A stretch of DNA of 64,000 nt from Alphaproteobacteria bacterium (GCA_021776235.1 JAJFGG010000097.1:1-64000), one strand, 5' to 3'; shown: positions 52,788 through 63,394, counted from the first letter of the stretch. A program made the numbers and translations. The notes: generated by a model not told the origin, from the letters alone.

Positions 52788-53957
52788 TTAGCCCTGCCAG
52801 CCCACGGCCTTTTCTTCCATCAACGCGGCAATCTCGTCAGCGCCCAGACCCCAGGCGGCCAGCCCGGCGGCGGTATCGGCGCCCATCTCGGGCGGCGGTG
52901 ATTTGATCGCCGACGGTGTGCGGCTAAAGCGCGGCGCCGGGCCAGGCTGCCTCACACCATCAACCTCGACGAAACTGCCGCGGTCACGATTGTGGGGATG
53001 TTCGAAGGCTTCATCAAAGGTCAGGACCGGGGCGAAACAAATGTCCGTGCCTTCCATGATAGCGCACCATTCGTCGCGTGATTTCCCGGCAAAAAGCGCC
53101 TCGAATTTCAAGGCCATGTCAGGCCAGGTCGGGCGGTCCATCTGGGCCGGCAGATCGGCCGGGTCCAGGCTAAGTTTTTCAAGCAGGATGGCGTAGAATT
53201 TGGCCTCGATAGAGGCAATCGAGACAAATTTACCATCTGATGTCTTGTAGCAACGGTAGAAATGCGCGCCGCCATCCAGGATGTTGGAAGTCCGCTCGTG
53301 CACCCAATCACCTGCGGCGAGAGAGCCAAAGGCGCCGGTACCAAGGAAGGCCGAGCCTTCGGTCATGGCCGTATCGACCACCTGGCCTTGGCCAGAACGC
53401 TGGGCCTCGATGACCCCGGCCAGGACACCGACGGCCAGGAACATGGCGCCGCCGCCCATATCCGCTACCACATTCAGGGGTGGGACAGGCAGTTCCTTGG
53501 GGCCGATGGCGTGCAGTACGCCGGTCAGCGCCAGATAATTGAGATCATGGCCCGCGGCCTGGCTAAGCGTGCCATCCTGGCCCCAGCCGGTCATGCGGCC
53601 ATAGACCAGCTTGGGGTTGCGCGCCATGCAGTCTTCAGGCCCCAGGCCCAGGCGTTCGGTGACGCCGGGGCGAAAGGGGTCAATGACGACGTCCGCTTGC
53701 GCCACCAGGCGCAGCAGGGTGGCGATGCCGGACGGGTGTTTCATGTCGATGGAGACCGAGGGCCGGCCGCGGCGCAACAGATCGGTGCGTGGAGTCCGGG
53801 GGCTGCCCAGGCCCGAAGGCACATTGCGGTCGATGCGCAGAACATCGGCGCCCATGTCCGACAGCAGGGTGCAACAAAGAGGCGCGGGTCCAATGCCCGC
53901 CAGTTCGATGACTTTTATTCCTGCCAGAGGACCATGTGATTGTTTGTCCGTATTCAT
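52788..53957 (-). CDS. Alpha-methylacyl-CoA racemase-like (class III CoA-transferase family)
   Basis: 389 residues. GIKVIELAGIGPAPLCCTLL, DMGADVLRIDR, GRMTGWGQDGTLSQAAGHDL and NYLALTGVLHAIG are typical of AMACR-type proteins, as is the catalytic region VVDTAMTEGSAFL. It epimerises 2-methylacyl-CoA esters or a related function. On the same strand as the following CoA-transferase but separated by repeats. Confidence 0.88.
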   Translation of the reverse strand: MNTDKQSHGPLAGIKVIELAGIGPAPLCCTLLSDMGADVLRIDRNVPSGLGSPRTPRTDLLRRGRPSVSIDMKHPSGIATLLRLVAQADVVIDPFRPGVTERLGLGPEDCMARNPKLVYGRMTGWGQDGTLSQAAGHDLNYLALTGVLHAIGPKELPVPPLNVVADMGGGAMFLAVGVLAGVIEAQRSGQGQVVDTAMTEGSAFLGTGAFGSLAAGDWVHERTSNILDGGAHFYRCYKTSDGKFVSIASIEAKFYAILLEKLSLDPADLPAQMDRPTWPDMALKFEALFAGKSRDEWCAIMEGTDICFAPVLTFDEAFEHPHNRDRGSFVEVDGVRQPGPAPRFSRTPSAIKSPPPEMGADTAAGLAAWGLGADEIAALMEEKAVGWQG

Positions 53958-54081
53958 TGCTGCTTCTTCTCCGTACGTTGTTCTAAAGTTTAGGCAATCT
54001 GTATGTGTCCAGGTAATCGTAAATAGATATTTTAAACCAAAGACTTAAGGCGCCTCCCGCCCTCGCCCATTGACAGCCGTC

Positions 54082-54981
54082 CTACCGGTTCTTGCCGGCG
54101 GGGCCAACTTGCTGGTCCATGATGTCTTCATAGACTTTCAAAACCGCGGTGACGTTTTCACCACCCTGGTCCTTGCCCCGGGCCATGCGCATGACGTTGT
54201 GAACCTGCGGCCCCAAAAGCAGCGGCATGTCCAATTCGTCCGCCAGTTCCAAGGCCAGACGCAGATCCTTGTAAGCCAGATCGACGGTAAAGGCGGGGGC
54301 GAAATCCCTTTCAAGGGCGCTTTTCGCGACGCCGCGGTAACCCATGCTGTTGCCGCTGCTGTTACGGACCACCTGATCCAGGACATCGGGATCGATACCG
54401 GCGGCGGTGCCCAGCATCAGGCCTTCGGCCGCAGCCGTCATATTGGTGAAAGCCACCATGTTGTTCACCAGTTTGGCGATGCAGCCATTACCCAATTTGC
54501 CGGTATGGATGATGTTGGCGCCAAACGACTCAAAAACCGGCATACAGGTATCGAAAGCGGCCCTATCGCCGCCAACCATGATGGCGATAGTGGCTTTTTC
54601 CGCCCCCACCACACCACCGCTGACCGGGCCGTCCAGGGTGATAATGTCCTTTTTGGCCAGTTCCGCCGCGATTTTGCGCATCATGGCGGGAGAATTGGTG
54701 GAAAGATCAATATAGATCGTGCCGGGCCGGGCATTTTCACCAATGCCGCCCGGGCCCAGGGCGACCGCCTCAACGTCCTTTGGCATGGGCAGAGAGGTCA
54801 TCACGACCTCCACCTCCGATACGGTGTTGGCGATGGAGCCGCCCGCGGTGGCGCCCAAGTCTACACAGCGCTGGACCGCATCCGCCACCAGATCATGGAC
54901 AACGACTTGGTGCCCGCCTTTGATGATGTTGCGGCACATCGGTCCACCCATATGCCCCAACCCGATAAATCCAACTTTCAT
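54082..54981 (-). CDS. Beta-hydroxyacid dehydrogenase (3-hydroxyisobutyrate/tartronate semialdehyde type)
   Basis: 299 residues from the ATG at 54981 (GAGAGGGA upstream). The NAD motif KVGFIGLGHMGGPM, the substrate loop LDGPVSGGVVGAEKA and the catalytic Lys in GKLGNGCIAKLVNNM are standard for the family. The C-terminal DLRLALELADELDMPL helix follows. Reversible oxidation of a 3-hydroxyacid; substrate unknown. Confidence 0.9.
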   Translation of the reverse strand: MKVGFIGLGHMGGPMCRNIIKGGHQVVVHDLVADAVQRCVDLGATAGGSIANTVSEVEVVMTSLPMPKDVEAVALGPGGIGENARPGTIYIDLSTNSPAMMRKIAAELAKKDIITLDGPVSGGVVGAEKATIAIMVGGDRAAFDTCMPVFESFGANIIHTGKLGNGCIAKLVNNMVAFTNMTAAAEGLMLGTAAGIDPDVLDQVVRNSSGNSMGYRGVAKSALERDFAPAFTVDLAYKDLRLALELADELDMPLLLGPQVHNVMRMARGKDQGGENVTAVLKVYEDIMDQQVGPAGKNR

Positions 54982-55069
54982 GACATTCCCTCTCGATGCT
55001 TCCGCCATTATCCAGGCTTGCGAAGGGAATGACCATGATGAAGATGCCAGTGGGCCGATTTTGCCCTGT

Positions 55070-55113
55070 ACAAAACAAAACCGCCCGCCACGCGATCAGG
55101 CGTGGCAGGCGGC
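55070..55113 (-). terminator. Probable rho-independent terminator
   Basis: Strong GC hairpin (CCGCC-GCCACGC/GCGTGGC-GGCGG, about 55081-55112) followed on the minus strand by TTTTGTTTTG. Sits 30 bases after the end of the DOPA-dioxygenase-like gene. Confidence 0.7.
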
Positions 55114-55141
55114 AATTGTTATGGTTGAAGGCTGATCCCGC

Positions 55142-55498
55142 TTAGGACTTATCCTCGAAAATACTCAATTTCAGCGGCAGCATCTCACCCATCCAGACCG
55201 GCCAGTCCCGGTGGTCCTCCAGATCCTGGCTGGTGTTCGGATGCAGAAAGATCGTCAGGCCGCGGCGGTTTTGCATGAGCCAGGGTACCAATTCGGCAAA
55301 CAAATCAGTGCCGAACTTGATCTGATAGCTCCACCGCGGGTGCGGCCCGACCGTTTTTTCATGCCAGCGCCCCATTTCGATATCGAAATTTTCCTCCACC
55401 TCGTCGCGCAAGGCTTGGGCGGGCTCCCGGCTATCGGCGTCAAAATAGACGTGGGCGTGATAGTCCTGGACCGGCTCTGGTGTGTTTGGCGTGGCCAT
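55142..55498 (-). CDS. DOPA 4,5-dioxygenase family protein
   Basis: 118 residues. The start DYHAHVYFDADSREPAQALR, with WSYQIKFGTDLFAELVPWLM and GLTIFLHPNTSQDLEDH, matches the small DOPA-dioxygenase family. Candidate metal-ligand His residues are in YHAHVY, RWHEKTVGPH and FLHPN. Small ferredoxin-like fold; bacterial role largely unknown. Confidence 0.87.
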   Translation of the reverse strand: MATPNTPEPVQDYHAHVYFDADSREPAQALRDEVEENFDIEMGRWHEKTVGPHPRWSYQIKFGTDLFAELVPWLMQNRRGLTIFLHPNTSQDLEDHRDWPVWMGEMLPLKLSIFEDKS

Positions 55499-55511
55499 GG
55501 CGGCGACGTGT

Positions 55512-55850
55512 CTATGCCGCTTCTGTTTCGACGCCCTTGGCCTTTAGGGTTTCCTGCAACTCGCCGGCCTCGAACATTTCGCGGATAATGTCGCAGCCGC
55601 CGACAAATTCGCCCTTAACGTAAAGCTGCGGAATGGTCGGCCAATTGGAGAATTCCTTGATGCCGTTGCGCACGTCATCGTTGGCCAGGACGTCGATGCC
55701 CTTGAACTTGACGCCGACATGGCTCAAGACCTGAACGACCATGGAGGAAAAACCGCATTGCGGGAATACCGGCGTGCCCTTCATGAACAACACCACATCA
55801 TTGGCATCAATTTCGCTCTGAATGCTGTCGAATACTGGATTGTCACTCAT
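55512..55850 (-). CDS. grxD: Monothiol glutaredoxin (Grx4 type)
   Basis: 112 residues from the ATG at 55850 (AAGGAA upstream). The CGFS active site occurs in VFPQCGFSSMVVQVL, followed by WPTIPQLYVKGEFVGGCDI. Carries or delivers 2Fe-2S clusters with BolA. The bolA gene lies 75 bases upstream on the same strand, the usual pairing. Confidence 0.93.
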   Translation of the reverse strand: MSDNPVFDSIQSEIDANDVVLFMKGTPVFPQCGFSSMVVQVLSHVGVKFKGIDVLANDDVRNGIKEFSNWPTIPQLYVKGEFVGGCDIIREMFEAGELQETLKAKGVETEAA

Positions 55851-55925
55851 TGTTCGGTTCCTTTGTGTTTGGGTGGCTCCCCACGGCCACCACCTGAATT
55901 TCATCGGACTAAGCTAACAAAAATT

Positions 55926-56171
55926 TCACGACGCTTCAGCGTCCGGCACGGCCGTTTGCAGGGCCAATGCATGCAATTGCCCACCCATGCGTCCTTGCAG
56001 GGCCTGGTAAACCATCTGGTGCTGTTGCACCCTTGACTTGCCGGCAAACTCGGCGGAAACCACCAGGGCCGCGTAATGATCGCCGTCGCCGCGCAGGTCC
56101 TCGATCGTGACCTGGGCATCGGCGATACTCTGTTTGATCAATTGCTCGATCTCTATGGCATCCATGGCCAT
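55926..56171 (-). CDS. bolA: BolA family protein
   Basis: 81 residues. IEQLIKQSIADAQVTIEDLR, HYAALVVSAEFAGKSRVQQH and MVYQALQGRMGGQLHALAL are the BolA/KH-like fold with the conserved His used in cluster binding. Partner of the glutaredoxin gene downstream; together they act in iron-sulphur trafficking and iron sensing. Confidence 0.92.
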   Translation of the reverse strand: MAMDAIEIEQLIKQSIADAQVTIEDLRGDGDHYAALVVSAEFAGKSRVQQHQMVYQALQGRMGGQLHALALQTAVPDAEAS

Positions 56172-56220
56172 GGACGTCTCTCCTATCCTCTAGCGCAATA
56201 TCGCCATTAGGTTAATCTGC

Positions 56221-58407
56221 CTAGGCGCTTTGCATATAATCAGGAAGCCATGCTTCGTGTGATCGACGCAGTTCGCTTAGAGATATAGGTGCCCCGGCGT
56301 TCAGGGTCAACGCCTGACCGCCCGTTCGGCCCACCGTGCGGGCCGGGATCTGCCGCTTTTCCGCCAATTGCAAAATGCTGTCCACAATTGCGCCAGGTAC
56401 CGCCAGCAAATATCGGCCCTGATCCTCGCCGAACCAAAAGCCGGCTTCGTCAGGCCCTTCCAGATCCAGGCCAATATCACCCGCCATCGCCATCTCGGCC
56501 GCGGCAACCAGCAATCCGCCGTCCGCGAGGTCATGGCAGGTATCGACCGTGCCGTCAGCAATCAGTCCGCGCACAAAATCGCCGTTGCGCCGTTCCGTGG
56601 CCAAATCAACAGGCGGCGGTGGCCCGTCCTGAAGCTGCAACAGCTGGCGCACATAGATGCTTTGGCCCAGATGGCCACTGCTCTCACCAATCAGGATCAG
56701 CTGATCATCATGCCTGGACAAGGCCAGATCGGCGTACCTTTCCAGATCATCCAGGACACCGATGCCGCCAATGGCCGGGGTGGGCAGGATAGCCTGCCCA
56801 TGGGTTTCGTTGTAAAGCGAGACATTGCCCGAGACCACTGGAAAATCAAGCTCCCGGCAGGCCGCGCCCATACCCTGGATACAACCTACGAACTGACCCA
56901 TGGTCTCGGGCCGTTCCGGATTGCCGAAGTTCAGGCAATCGGTGACCGCCAACGGCCGGGCGCCCACCGCCGTCAAATTCCGCCACACTTCCGCCACCGC
57001 CTGCGCCCCGCCCTGGTGGGGATCGGCCAGGCAGTAACGCGGCGTGCAATCCGTGGCGATGGCCAGTCCGCGGTTGCTGCCATGGATACGAACAATGGCG
57101 GCATCACCACCTGGTTTGCGCACCGTATCGGCCATCACGCTATTGTCATATTGCTCCCACACCCAGCGCCGCGACGACAAATCGGGCCCGCTCAGCAGGG
57201 CTTGCAAGGCTGCCATATGGGTCATAGGTGCGGTTACGGAGGCCAGCGGCTGGGGTGCAGGTGTCTTGACCCAAGGTCGTTCGTATTCGGGGGATTCGTC
57301 CACCAACGGGCGGACGGGAATATCAAATACCTGCGCGCCAGCAACCCGGCCAATAAAACGGCCCGAGTCGGTGACCCGGCCCACCACCGCGAAATCCAGC
57401 TGCCATTTATCAAAGATCGCCCTGGCCGTGGCCTCCGCACCGGGGCGCAAGACCATCAACATACGCTCCTGGCTTTCCGAAAGCATGACCTCGTATGGGG
57501 TCATGCCCGTTTCGCGCTGGGGTACCTTGTCGATATCCAGGTCGATGCCAACACCGCCCTTGTCCGCCATTTCCACCGAGGAACAGGTCAGTCCCGCGGC
57601 CCCCATGTCCTGGATCGCTACGATGGCGTCCGTCGCCATCAGCTCCAGACAGGCCTCGATCAGCAGCTTCTCGGTGAAGGGGTCACCAACCTGGACGGTC
57701 GGGCGTTTTTCTTCCGTGGCGTCGTCGAACTCGGCCGACGCCATGGTGGCGCCGTGGATCCCATCACGGCCGGTCTTGGAGCCCACATAGACCACCGGAT
57801 TGCCGATCCCGGCGGCGGCGGAATAGAAAATCCGGTCCGCATCCGCCAGCCCGACCGTCATGGCGTTGACCAGGATGTTGCCGTTATAGGCGGCGTCGAA
57901 ATTCACTTCACCGCCCACCGTCGGCACACCGACGCAATTGCCGTAGCCGCCGACACCGGCGACCACGCCCGCCACCAGATGGCGCGTCCTGGCGTCTTCC
58001 GGCGCACCGAAGCGCAAGGCGTTCATATTGGCGATGGGCCGTGCGCCCATGGTGAAAACATCACGCAGGATACCGCCCACGCCCGTCGCGGCACCCTGGT
58101 AGGGTTCGATGAAAGAGGGATGGTTGTGGCTTTCCATCTTGAAGATGGCCGCCTTGCCATCGCCGATATCCACCACGCCGGCATTCTCGCCGGGCCCGCA
58201 AATCACCCATGGCGCCTCGGTCGGCAGGGTTTTCAGCCAGTATTTTGATGATTTATAAGAGCAATGCTCCGACCACATGACAGAGAAGATGCCCAGTTCG
58301 GTCAGGTTCGGCTCCCGTCCCAGAACATTCAAGATCGTCTGGTATTCATCCTGCGACAGGCCGTGTTCGCTGACCTGGGCGGGCGTAATGCTTGGTTCGT
58401 TACGCAC
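56221..58407 (-). CDS. purL: Phosphoribosylformylglycinamidine synthase subunit PurL
   Basis: 728 residues from the GTG at 58407 ([12 protein letters not shown]); the longer frame overlaps purQ. Blocks [60 protein letters not shown] and [17 protein letters not shown] are the ATP/FGAR domains. The short-form PurL works with PurQ and PurS to make FGAM, the fourth step of purine synthesis. Eleven bases after purQ. Confidence 0.95.
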   Translation of the reverse strand: MRNEPSITPAQVSEHGLSQDEYQTILNVLGREPNLTELGIFSVMWSEHCSYKSSKYWLKTLPTEAPWVICGPGENAGVVDIGDGKAAIFKMESHNHPSFIEPYQGAATGVGGILRDVFTMGARPIANMNALRFGAPEDARTRHLVAGVVAGVGGYGNCVGVPTVGGEVNFDAAYNGNILVNAMTVGLADADRIFYSAAAGIGNPVVYVGSKTGRDGIHGATMASAEFDDATEEKRPTVQVGDPFTEKLLIEACLELMATDAIVAIQDMGAAGLTCSSVEMADKGGVGIDLDIDKVPQRETGMTPYEVMLSESQERMLMVLRPGAEATARAIFDKWQLDFAVVGRVTDSGRFIGRVAGAQVFDIPVRPLVDESPEYERPWVKTPAPQPLASVTAPMTHMAALQALLSGPDLSSRRWVWEQYDNSVMADTVRKPGGDAAIVRIHGSNRGLAIATDCTPRYCLADPHQGGAQAVAEVWRNLTAVGARPLAVTDCLNFGNPERPETMGQFVGCIQGMGAACRELDFPVVSGNVSLYNETHGQAILPTPAIGGIGVLDDLERYADLALSRHDDQLILIGESSGHLGQSIYVRQLLQLQDGPPPPVDLATERRNGDFVRGLIADGTVDTCHDLADGGLLVAAAEMAMAGDIGLDLEGPDEAGFWFGEDQGRYLLAVPGAIVDSILQLAEKRQIPARTVGRTGGQALTLNAGAPISLSELRRSHEAWLPDYMQSA

Positions 58408-58417
58408 GGCGGCAATC

Positions 58418-59119
58418 CTAAGCGAGGGCCGAGACGAGGCTGGCCAACAGGCCTCGGCCGTCGGTGCCGCCATGTACGGGATCGGCGGCCCGTTCCGGGT
58501 GGGGCATCAGGCCCAATACGGTCTTGCGGTCATTGAAGATACCGGCGATGTCGTCGATGGAGCCATTCGGATTATCCCTTGGCCCGGCGGCGCCGTCTTC
58601 ATCGCCGCCAACACCGCAATAGCGAAAGGCGATCCGATCTGCCGCGCGTAATTCCACCAGGGTATCGGGATCGGCGAAGTACTGGCCGTCATGATGCGCC
58701 ACGGGGATGCGCAGGACCTGGCCCTGTTCATAGCCATTGGTGAAGGGAGTCTGGCTGTTCTCGACCCGGATATTGACGTCACGGCAAACAAAATTACGGC
58801 CGGCGTTAAGCAACAGGGCGCCGGGCAGCAAGCCGGCCTCCAACAGGATTTGAAAGCCATTGCAGATGCCCAGCACAGCGACGCCCTGTTCGGCCCGCGC
58901 CACCACTTCGCGCATCACCGGCGAGCGCGCCGACATCGCGCCGCAACGCAGGTAGTCACCATAGGAGAAGCCGCCCGGCAGCACGATCAGGTCGGTTTTG
59001 GCCATCTCGGTCTCGCCATGCCAAACCATATCGACGGGGCCGCCCATGCTGTTTGCCAGGGCTACCTGGATATCGCGGTCACAATTGGAACCGGGGAATA
59101 CAATCACCGAAGCTTTCAT
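58418..59119 (-). CDS. purQ: FGAM synthase glutaminase subunit PurQ
   Basis: 233 residues. Class I glutamine amidotransferase with nucleophile Cys in [29 protein letters not shown] at the N-terminus and [11 protein letters not shown] with the catalytic His/Glu. Supplies ammonia to PurL. Six bases after purS. Confidence 0.95.
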   Translation of the reverse strand: MKASVIVFPGSNCDRDIQVALANSMGGPVDMVWHGETEMAKTDLIVLPGGFSYGDYLRCGAMSARSPVMREVVARAEQGVAVLGICNGFQILLEAGLLPGALLLNAGRNFVCRDVNIRVENSQTPFTNGYEQGQVLRIPVAHHDGQYFADPDTLVELRAADRIAFRYCGVGGDEDGAAGPRDNPNGSIDDIAGIFNDRKTVLGLMPHPERAADPVHGGTDGRGLLASLVSALA

Positions 59120-59125
59120 GGCCGC

Positions 59126-59371
59126 TTATTCATTATCCAATTCGATGGCGTAATTTTCGATGACCGTATTGGCGAGTAGTTTTTCGCACATGGCCTCGAC
59201 CGATACCCGCGCCTTGTCCGCATTGGTCTCGGCCAGTTCAAGTTCGATCAATTTACCTTGCCGCACGTCGCCGACGCCGGCAAATCCCAAATTTGCCAGG
59301 GTTAGGCCTATGGCCTTGCCCTGGGGGTCGAGGACGCCGGTTTTATAGGAAATATGCACCCGTGCCTTCAT
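59126..59371 (-). CDS. purS: FGAM synthase subunit PurS
   Basis: 81 residues: [20 protein letters not shown] and [20 protein letters not shown] are the PurS fold. It bridges PurL and PurQ. Start overlaps the purC stop by four bases. Confidence 0.94.
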   Translation of the reverse strand: MKARVHISYKTGVLDPQGKAIGLTLANLGFAGVGDVRQGKLIELELAETNADKARVSVEAMCEKLLANTVIENYAIELDNE

Positions 59372-60132
59372 TGCATTACCGCCGGACCTTTCAGATCGTT
59401 GGGCCCGCCCTCGGGCAGGATGCCCAGGCGGCGGGCGACCTCCTGATAGGCCTCGGCGACGCCGCCCAGATCGCGGCGAAAGCGGTCCTTGTCCAGTTTT
59501 TCATTGCTGCGGATGTCCCAGAGGCGGCAGCTATCAGGACTGATTTCATCGGCCAGCACGGTGCGAATGTCTTCCTCATCGTAAAGCCGGCCAAATTCGA
59601 TCTTGAAATCTACCAGGCGGATGCCGACGCCGGCGAACAGGCCGAACAGAATGTCATTAATACGCAGCGCCATGGCCATCATGTCATCAATTTCGGGCGG
59701 GCTGGCCCAGCCGAAAGCGGCGATATGTTCCTCGCTGACCAACGGATCTCCCAAATCGTCCGATTTATAGCAGAATTCAACGATGGAGCGGGGCAGGGGC
59801 GTGCCCTCGGGAATGCCCAGGCGCTTGGACATGGAACCGGCGGCAACATTGCGCACGATCACCTCAACCGGAATGATCTCCACCTCCCGGATCAGCTGTT
59901 CCCGCATATTCAGGCGGCGCACGAAATGGGTCGGAATGCCGATCTCCGCCAGGCGCAGCATGATATATTCGGAAATCCGGTTGTTCAGGACGCCCTTGCC
60001 GGTAATCAAGCCCTTTTTTTCATTATTGAAGGCGGTGGCATCATCCTTGAAATATTGCACCAGCGTGCCCGGTTCCGGTCCTTCGTAAAGGACTTTCGCC
60101 TTGCCTTCGTAGACTTTTCTACGCCTGGCCAT
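59368..60132 (-). CDS. purC: SAICAR synthetase
   Basis: 254 residues. [56 protein letters not shown] and [15 protein letters not shown] are the PurC ATP and CAIR binding blocks. First gene of the purCSQL minus-strand operon. Ligates aspartate to CAIR. Confidence 0.95.
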   Translation of the reverse strand: MARRRKVYEGKAKVLYEGPEPGTLVQYFKDDATAFNNEKKGLITGKGVLNNRISEYIMLRLAEIGIPTHFVRRLNMREQLIREVEIIPVEVIVRNVAAGSMSKRLGIPEGTPLPRSIVEFCYKSDDLGDPLVSEEHIAAFGWASPPEIDDMMAMALRINDILFGLFAGVGIRLVDFKIEFGRLYDEEDIRTVLADEISPDSCRLWDIRSNEKLDKDRFRRDLGGVAEAYQEVARRLGILPEGGPNDLKGPAVMQ

Positions 60133-60555
60133 AGTAACCTCAATGTTAAGGGGCGGTGGTTTCTCAGCCGGGCGTTCAGCCCCTCACCGTAGGCTTCGAC
60201 GTATAGCCGATAAGCGCCGGCAAAACAACGCCGTCCTGGGACTTTGGCAAGGGTTGGCGCGGGCCGTGGTGTTGTCAGCCGGGCGTTGACGGCCAAGGCC
60301 CGTGGCACCATCCGGGCGGCACCGAAAATTTCCCGAATCAGCCTTGAGCTTACAGTAACTGGAAGCGCTATTTGGCGATGTGCGTTGATTGAGACCCATG
60401 GCGACCGCCCGCACCCATTCCCGGAATTTACGGTTCAGGGTTGATGGGGTGGTAATCAAGGGCGAAAAGACCCAGATATCAGGTTGCTTCATCTGCTTTG
60501 GCCAGCTATGGGTGGGGCAACCAGTGGATAATCCAAGCGCAGGAGCCGCGTCGCC
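60133..60555. other. Intergenic region between purC and the ATPase zeta gene
   Basis: 423 bases between divergent genes. A 102-codon minus-strand frame (60184-60492) shows no recognisable domain or ribosome binding site and is not called. Promoters for both neighbours should lie here, but none is clear enough to place. Confidence 0.4.
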
Positions 60556-60876
60556 ATGACCACCTTTGACAAGCGTGAAAAATCATTCGAAGCGAAATAC
60601 GCCCATGATCAGGAAACCGTCTTTAAAATCGGCGCCCGGCGTAACAAATTGCTTGGCCTTTGGATGGCTGAACATCTCGGTTTGGAAGGGGCGGATGCGG
60701 ATGCCTATGCCAAACAGGTAATCGCCTCGGATTTTGAGAAACCAGGCGACGAGGATGTCTTTGAAAAGGTTTGGGGCGATGTCCAGAGCAAAGGCCTGGA
60801 TTTGAGCGAAGACCAGGTGCGCAAGCAGATGCAGGCACTGTTGGAAGTGGCCCGGGAGCAGGTAACCTCGGAATAA
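60556..60876 (+). CDS. F1-ATPase inhibitor zeta subunit (DUF1476 family)
   Basis: 106 residues: FDKREKSFEAKYAHDQETVF, KIGARRNKLLGLWMAEHLGL and EDVFEKVWGDV are the DUF1476 family. The Paracoccus member is the zeta subunit that blocks ATP hydrolysis by F1Fo-ATP synthase via its N-terminal helix. Restricted to alphaproteobacteria, which supports the taxonomic placement. GGAG lies about ten bases before the ATG. Confidence 0.9.
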   Translation: MTTFDKREKSFEAKYAHDQETVFKIGARRNKLLGLWMAEHLGLEGADADAYAKQVIASDFEKPGDEDVFEKVWGDVQSKGLDLSEDQVRKQMQALLEVAREQVTSE

Positions 60877-60969
60877 GCATCCTTCGCACGCCGCGCCTTA
60901 GATCAAACAGCCTGATGATGGAATAAATTTTCGGCTGATTTTGCGATTAATTTTGACGCGTAAGCGCGG

Positions 60970-60991
60970 CCTGCGTTCCAATGAACGCAGG
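60970..60991. terminator. Hairpin between convergent genes
   Basis: CCTGCGTTC-CAAT-GAACGCAGG, nine perfect pairs and a four-base loop, sitting between the ATPase zeta and purB stops. No strong U-run follows on either strand, so it may be a weak bidirectional terminator. Confidence 0.5.
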
Positions 60992-60996
60992 TCGCT

Positions 60997-62319
60997 TTAA
61001 TCGTAGGGCTTCGGGTAGTCGTCGCGTTCGGCAAAGACCCGCGCGAAGATCGTGTCAACGTGTTTGGTGTGATAGCCCAGATCGAACATGGCCTCCAACT
61101 CCGCCGCTGATATGGCGGCCATGACGTCCCCGTCGGCCTGCAATAAATCGAGAAAATTGCCTTCGCCGCGCCAAACGGGCATGGCATTGCGCTGGACGTA
61201 AGTGTAGGCGTCCTCGCGGCTGACGCCCGCCTGGGTCAGGGCCAACAGCACCCGTTGTGAGAAGATCAAACCACCAAGGCGCTCCAGGTTCGCTTGCATG
61301 TTTTCCGGGTAAACCGTCAACTTGTCCATGACACCGATCAGACGGTTCAGGGCGAAATCCAAGGTCACCGTGGCGTCCGGCCCAATGCCCCGTTCGACGC
61401 TGGAATGGGAGATGTCCCTTTCGTGCCACAGGGCGACGTTCTCCAGGGCCGGTACGGCGCTCATGCGCACCAGGCGGGCCAGACCGGTCAGATTTTCCGT
61501 CAGCACCGGGTTGCGCTTGTGCGGCATGGCCGAGGACCCCTTTTGCCCTTCGGCAAAATACTCCTCCGCCTCCAAAACTTCCGAGCGCTGAAGATGGCGG
61601 ATTTCGGTTGCCAGCCGCTCGATACTGGAGGCGATGACCGCAAGCGTGGAAAAATACATGGCATGGCGGTCGCGGGGGATCACCTGGGTCGAAATCGGCT
61701 CTGCCGTCAGTCCCAGGGCCTCCGCTACATGTTGCTCTACCGCCGGATCGATGTTGGCGAAGGTGCCTACCGCGCCGGATATGGCGCAGGTCGCAACCTC
61801 TCTCCGGGCGCGGCGCAAACGGTCCCGGCAACGGTCGAATTCGGCATAGGCCTGGGCCAGTTTCAGGCCAAAGGTGGTTGGTTCCGCATGAATGCCGTGG
61901 CTGCGGCCGATACAGATATCGTTCTTGTGCTCATAGGCCCGGCGGCGCAACACCACCAAGAGGTGGTCCATGTCGCCCAGCAATATGTCCGTGGCGCGCA
62001 CCAGTTGCACATTGAAGGTGGTATCCAGCACGTCCGATGAGGTCATCCCCTGATGCACGAAACGGGCGGCGGGGCCCACGTGTTCAGCCAGGTTGGTCAG
62101 GAAGGCGATAACGTCGTGGTGGGTTTCCCGTTCGATCTGGTCGATCCGGGCCACTTCAAAGGCGCCTTTCTCCCAGATCTCCCTGGCCGCCTCCTCCGGG
62201 ATCACGCCCAGCTTGGCCTGGGCATCGCAGGCATGCGCCTCGATCTCGAACCAGATTTGAAATTTGCTTTCAGGCGACCAGATGGTGGTCATTTGGGGGC
62301 GCGAATAGCGCGGGATCAT
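60997..62319 (-). CDS. purB: Adenylosuccinate lyase
   Basis: 440 residues. Fumarase-superfamily signature GSSAMPHKRNPVLTENLTGL, with TSSDVLDTTFNVQL and GRSHGIHAEPTTFGLKLAQA carrying the catalytic His. Acts at two purine steps, cleaving SAICAR and adenylosuccinate. Separate transcript from purCSQL. Confidence 0.95.
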   Translation of the reverse strand: MIPRYSRPQMTTIWSPESKFQIWFEIEAHACDAQAKLGVIPEEAAREIWEKGAFEVARIDQIERETHHDVIAFLTNLAEHVGPAARFVHQGMTSSDVLDTTFNVQLVRATDILLGDMDHLLVVLRRRAYEHKNDICIGRSHGIHAEPTTFGLKLAQAYAEFDRCRDRLRRARREVATCAISGAVGTFANIDPAVEQHVAEALGLTAEPISTQVIPRDRHAMYFSTLAVIASSIERLATEIRHLQRSEVLEAEEYFAEGQKGSSAMPHKRNPVLTENLTGLARLVRMSAVPALENVALWHERDISHSSVERGIGPDATVTLDFALNRLIGVMDKLTVYPENMQANLERLGGLIFSQRVLLALTQAGVSREDAYTYVQRNAMPVWRGEGNFLDLLQADGDVMAAISAAELEAMFDLGYHTKHVDTIFARVFAERDDYPKPYD

Positions 62320-62625
62320 GGGCAGGATCCTTACGGTTGACCAAGATTAATGCAGGGGGGCATTCATACACTGATCGGAGCGCTCGGGGAAGGCGGCGTG
62401 CGGCCATTTGTCTGCCGCCGGACTTCGATGCCGCTTGGCCGCAGGCAGATCCAGGCCTGGTCGCCGTCAGCGCAAATACTGGTAGATTGCCGCAATGCAA
62501 CACGCTGTTCAACGGGCCGCCCGATTACGCTTGACGGGTATCCATGAATGTAGAATCGTGACTGCATGGCGCAATACGGCGGCATTGCCAGCACCGCTCA
62601 ATTTGGCAGGAAAAAGGCTTTGAAC
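62320..62625. other. Intergenic region upstream of the cysteine hydrolase
   Basis: 306 bases between divergent genes; no supported gene. AGGAAAAAGG ends about ten bases before the hydrolase ATG at 62626. No operator recognised. Confidence 0.4.
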
Positions 62626-63363
62626 ATGGGTGATACCTTATTGGCGCAGATCGAACAGGCCATGCCGCTGGCCTTGGACACATTGCAGCTCAGCCATGCG
62701 GCTTCCGTGACGGGGCAGCCCGGTCTGGTCCTGGTTGATATCGTCAACGGCTTCGCGACCGTCGGCGGCGGCAACCTGGCGCCGCCTACGACAAACGCCC
62801 AGGTCGACCAGATGGTTTCCGAAGCGGACCGTCTGGCCCGCGCCTTCGCGGCCCAGGGTTGGCCCATGCTGGCCTTTCTGGACAGCCACGAGCCGGGCAA
62901 GCCGGAACCGCCCTATCCGCCTCATTGCGAGATCGGTACGGGGGAGGAGAACCTTGTGCCCGAGCTGCTGTGGCTGGAGGGGGAAGCCAACGCGACCCTG
63001 CTGCGCAAGGATTGCATCAATGGTTTTGTCGGCGCCATTCAGCCGGACGGCTCCAATGGCTTTATGGATTGGCTGAACCGGCACGAAATAACGGATCTGC
63101 TGGTGGTTGGTATTTGTACGGATATCTGTGTCATGGATATGGTGCTGACCCTGCTGTCCGCGCGCAATCATGGTCTGGCGCCGGCGTTGCGGGAGATTCA
63201 TGTCCACGACCGGGGTTGCGCAACCTATGATCTGCCCCGCGCGATGGCGGAAGAACTGGAACTGGGCGCTGCCGCGGCCCATCCTCAGGGGGCGACCCAC
63301 CATATGGGTTTATATTTCATGGCGGCGCGCGGCGCGCACCTTGTCGGACAGGTGAACATTTAG
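62626..63363 (+). CDS. Isochorismatase-fold cysteine hydrolase (nicotinamidase-like)
   Basis: 245 residues from the ATG at 62626; an upstream start at 62566 lacks a site. The triad is visible as Asp in LVLVDIVNGF, Lys in TLLRKDCINGF and Cys in VVGICTDICVMDMV. FLDSHEPGKPEPPYPPHC holds the metal-binding His/Asp set of nicotinamidases. Closest in style to plant-type nicotinamidases. It would convert nicotinamide to nicotinate, but other amides are possible. Confidence 0.82.
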   Translation: MGDTLLAQIEQAMPLALDTLQLSHAASVTGQPGLVLVDIVNGFATVGGGNLAPPTTNAQVDQMVSEADRLARAFAAQGWPMLAFLDSHEPGKPEPPYPPHCEIGTGEENLVPELLWLEGEANATLLRKDCINGFVGAIQPDGSNGFMDWLNRHEITDLLVVGICTDICVMDMVLTLLSARNHGLAPALREIHVHDRGCATYDLPRAMAEELELGAAAAHPQGATHHMGLYFMAARGAHLVGQVNI

Positions 63364-63394
63364 TCCAACCTGGCGCCGTCAGAACCTGGGCCCG

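Noticed and set aside
56368-58248. 626-codon plus-strand frame opposite purL
   Set aside because: Shadow frame in GC-rich DNA; purL motifs are continuous on the other strand.
60184-60492. 102-codon minus-strand frame between purC and the ATPase zeta gene
   Set aside because: No ribosome binding site, domain or plausible protein composition.
62626-63363. Nicotinamidase-like gene as a feeder for the Hnr-like operon
   Set aside because: It would fit chemically (nicotinamide to nicotinate) but is 50 kb away, and nicotinamidases are common NAD-salvage enzymes; no evidence of a link.
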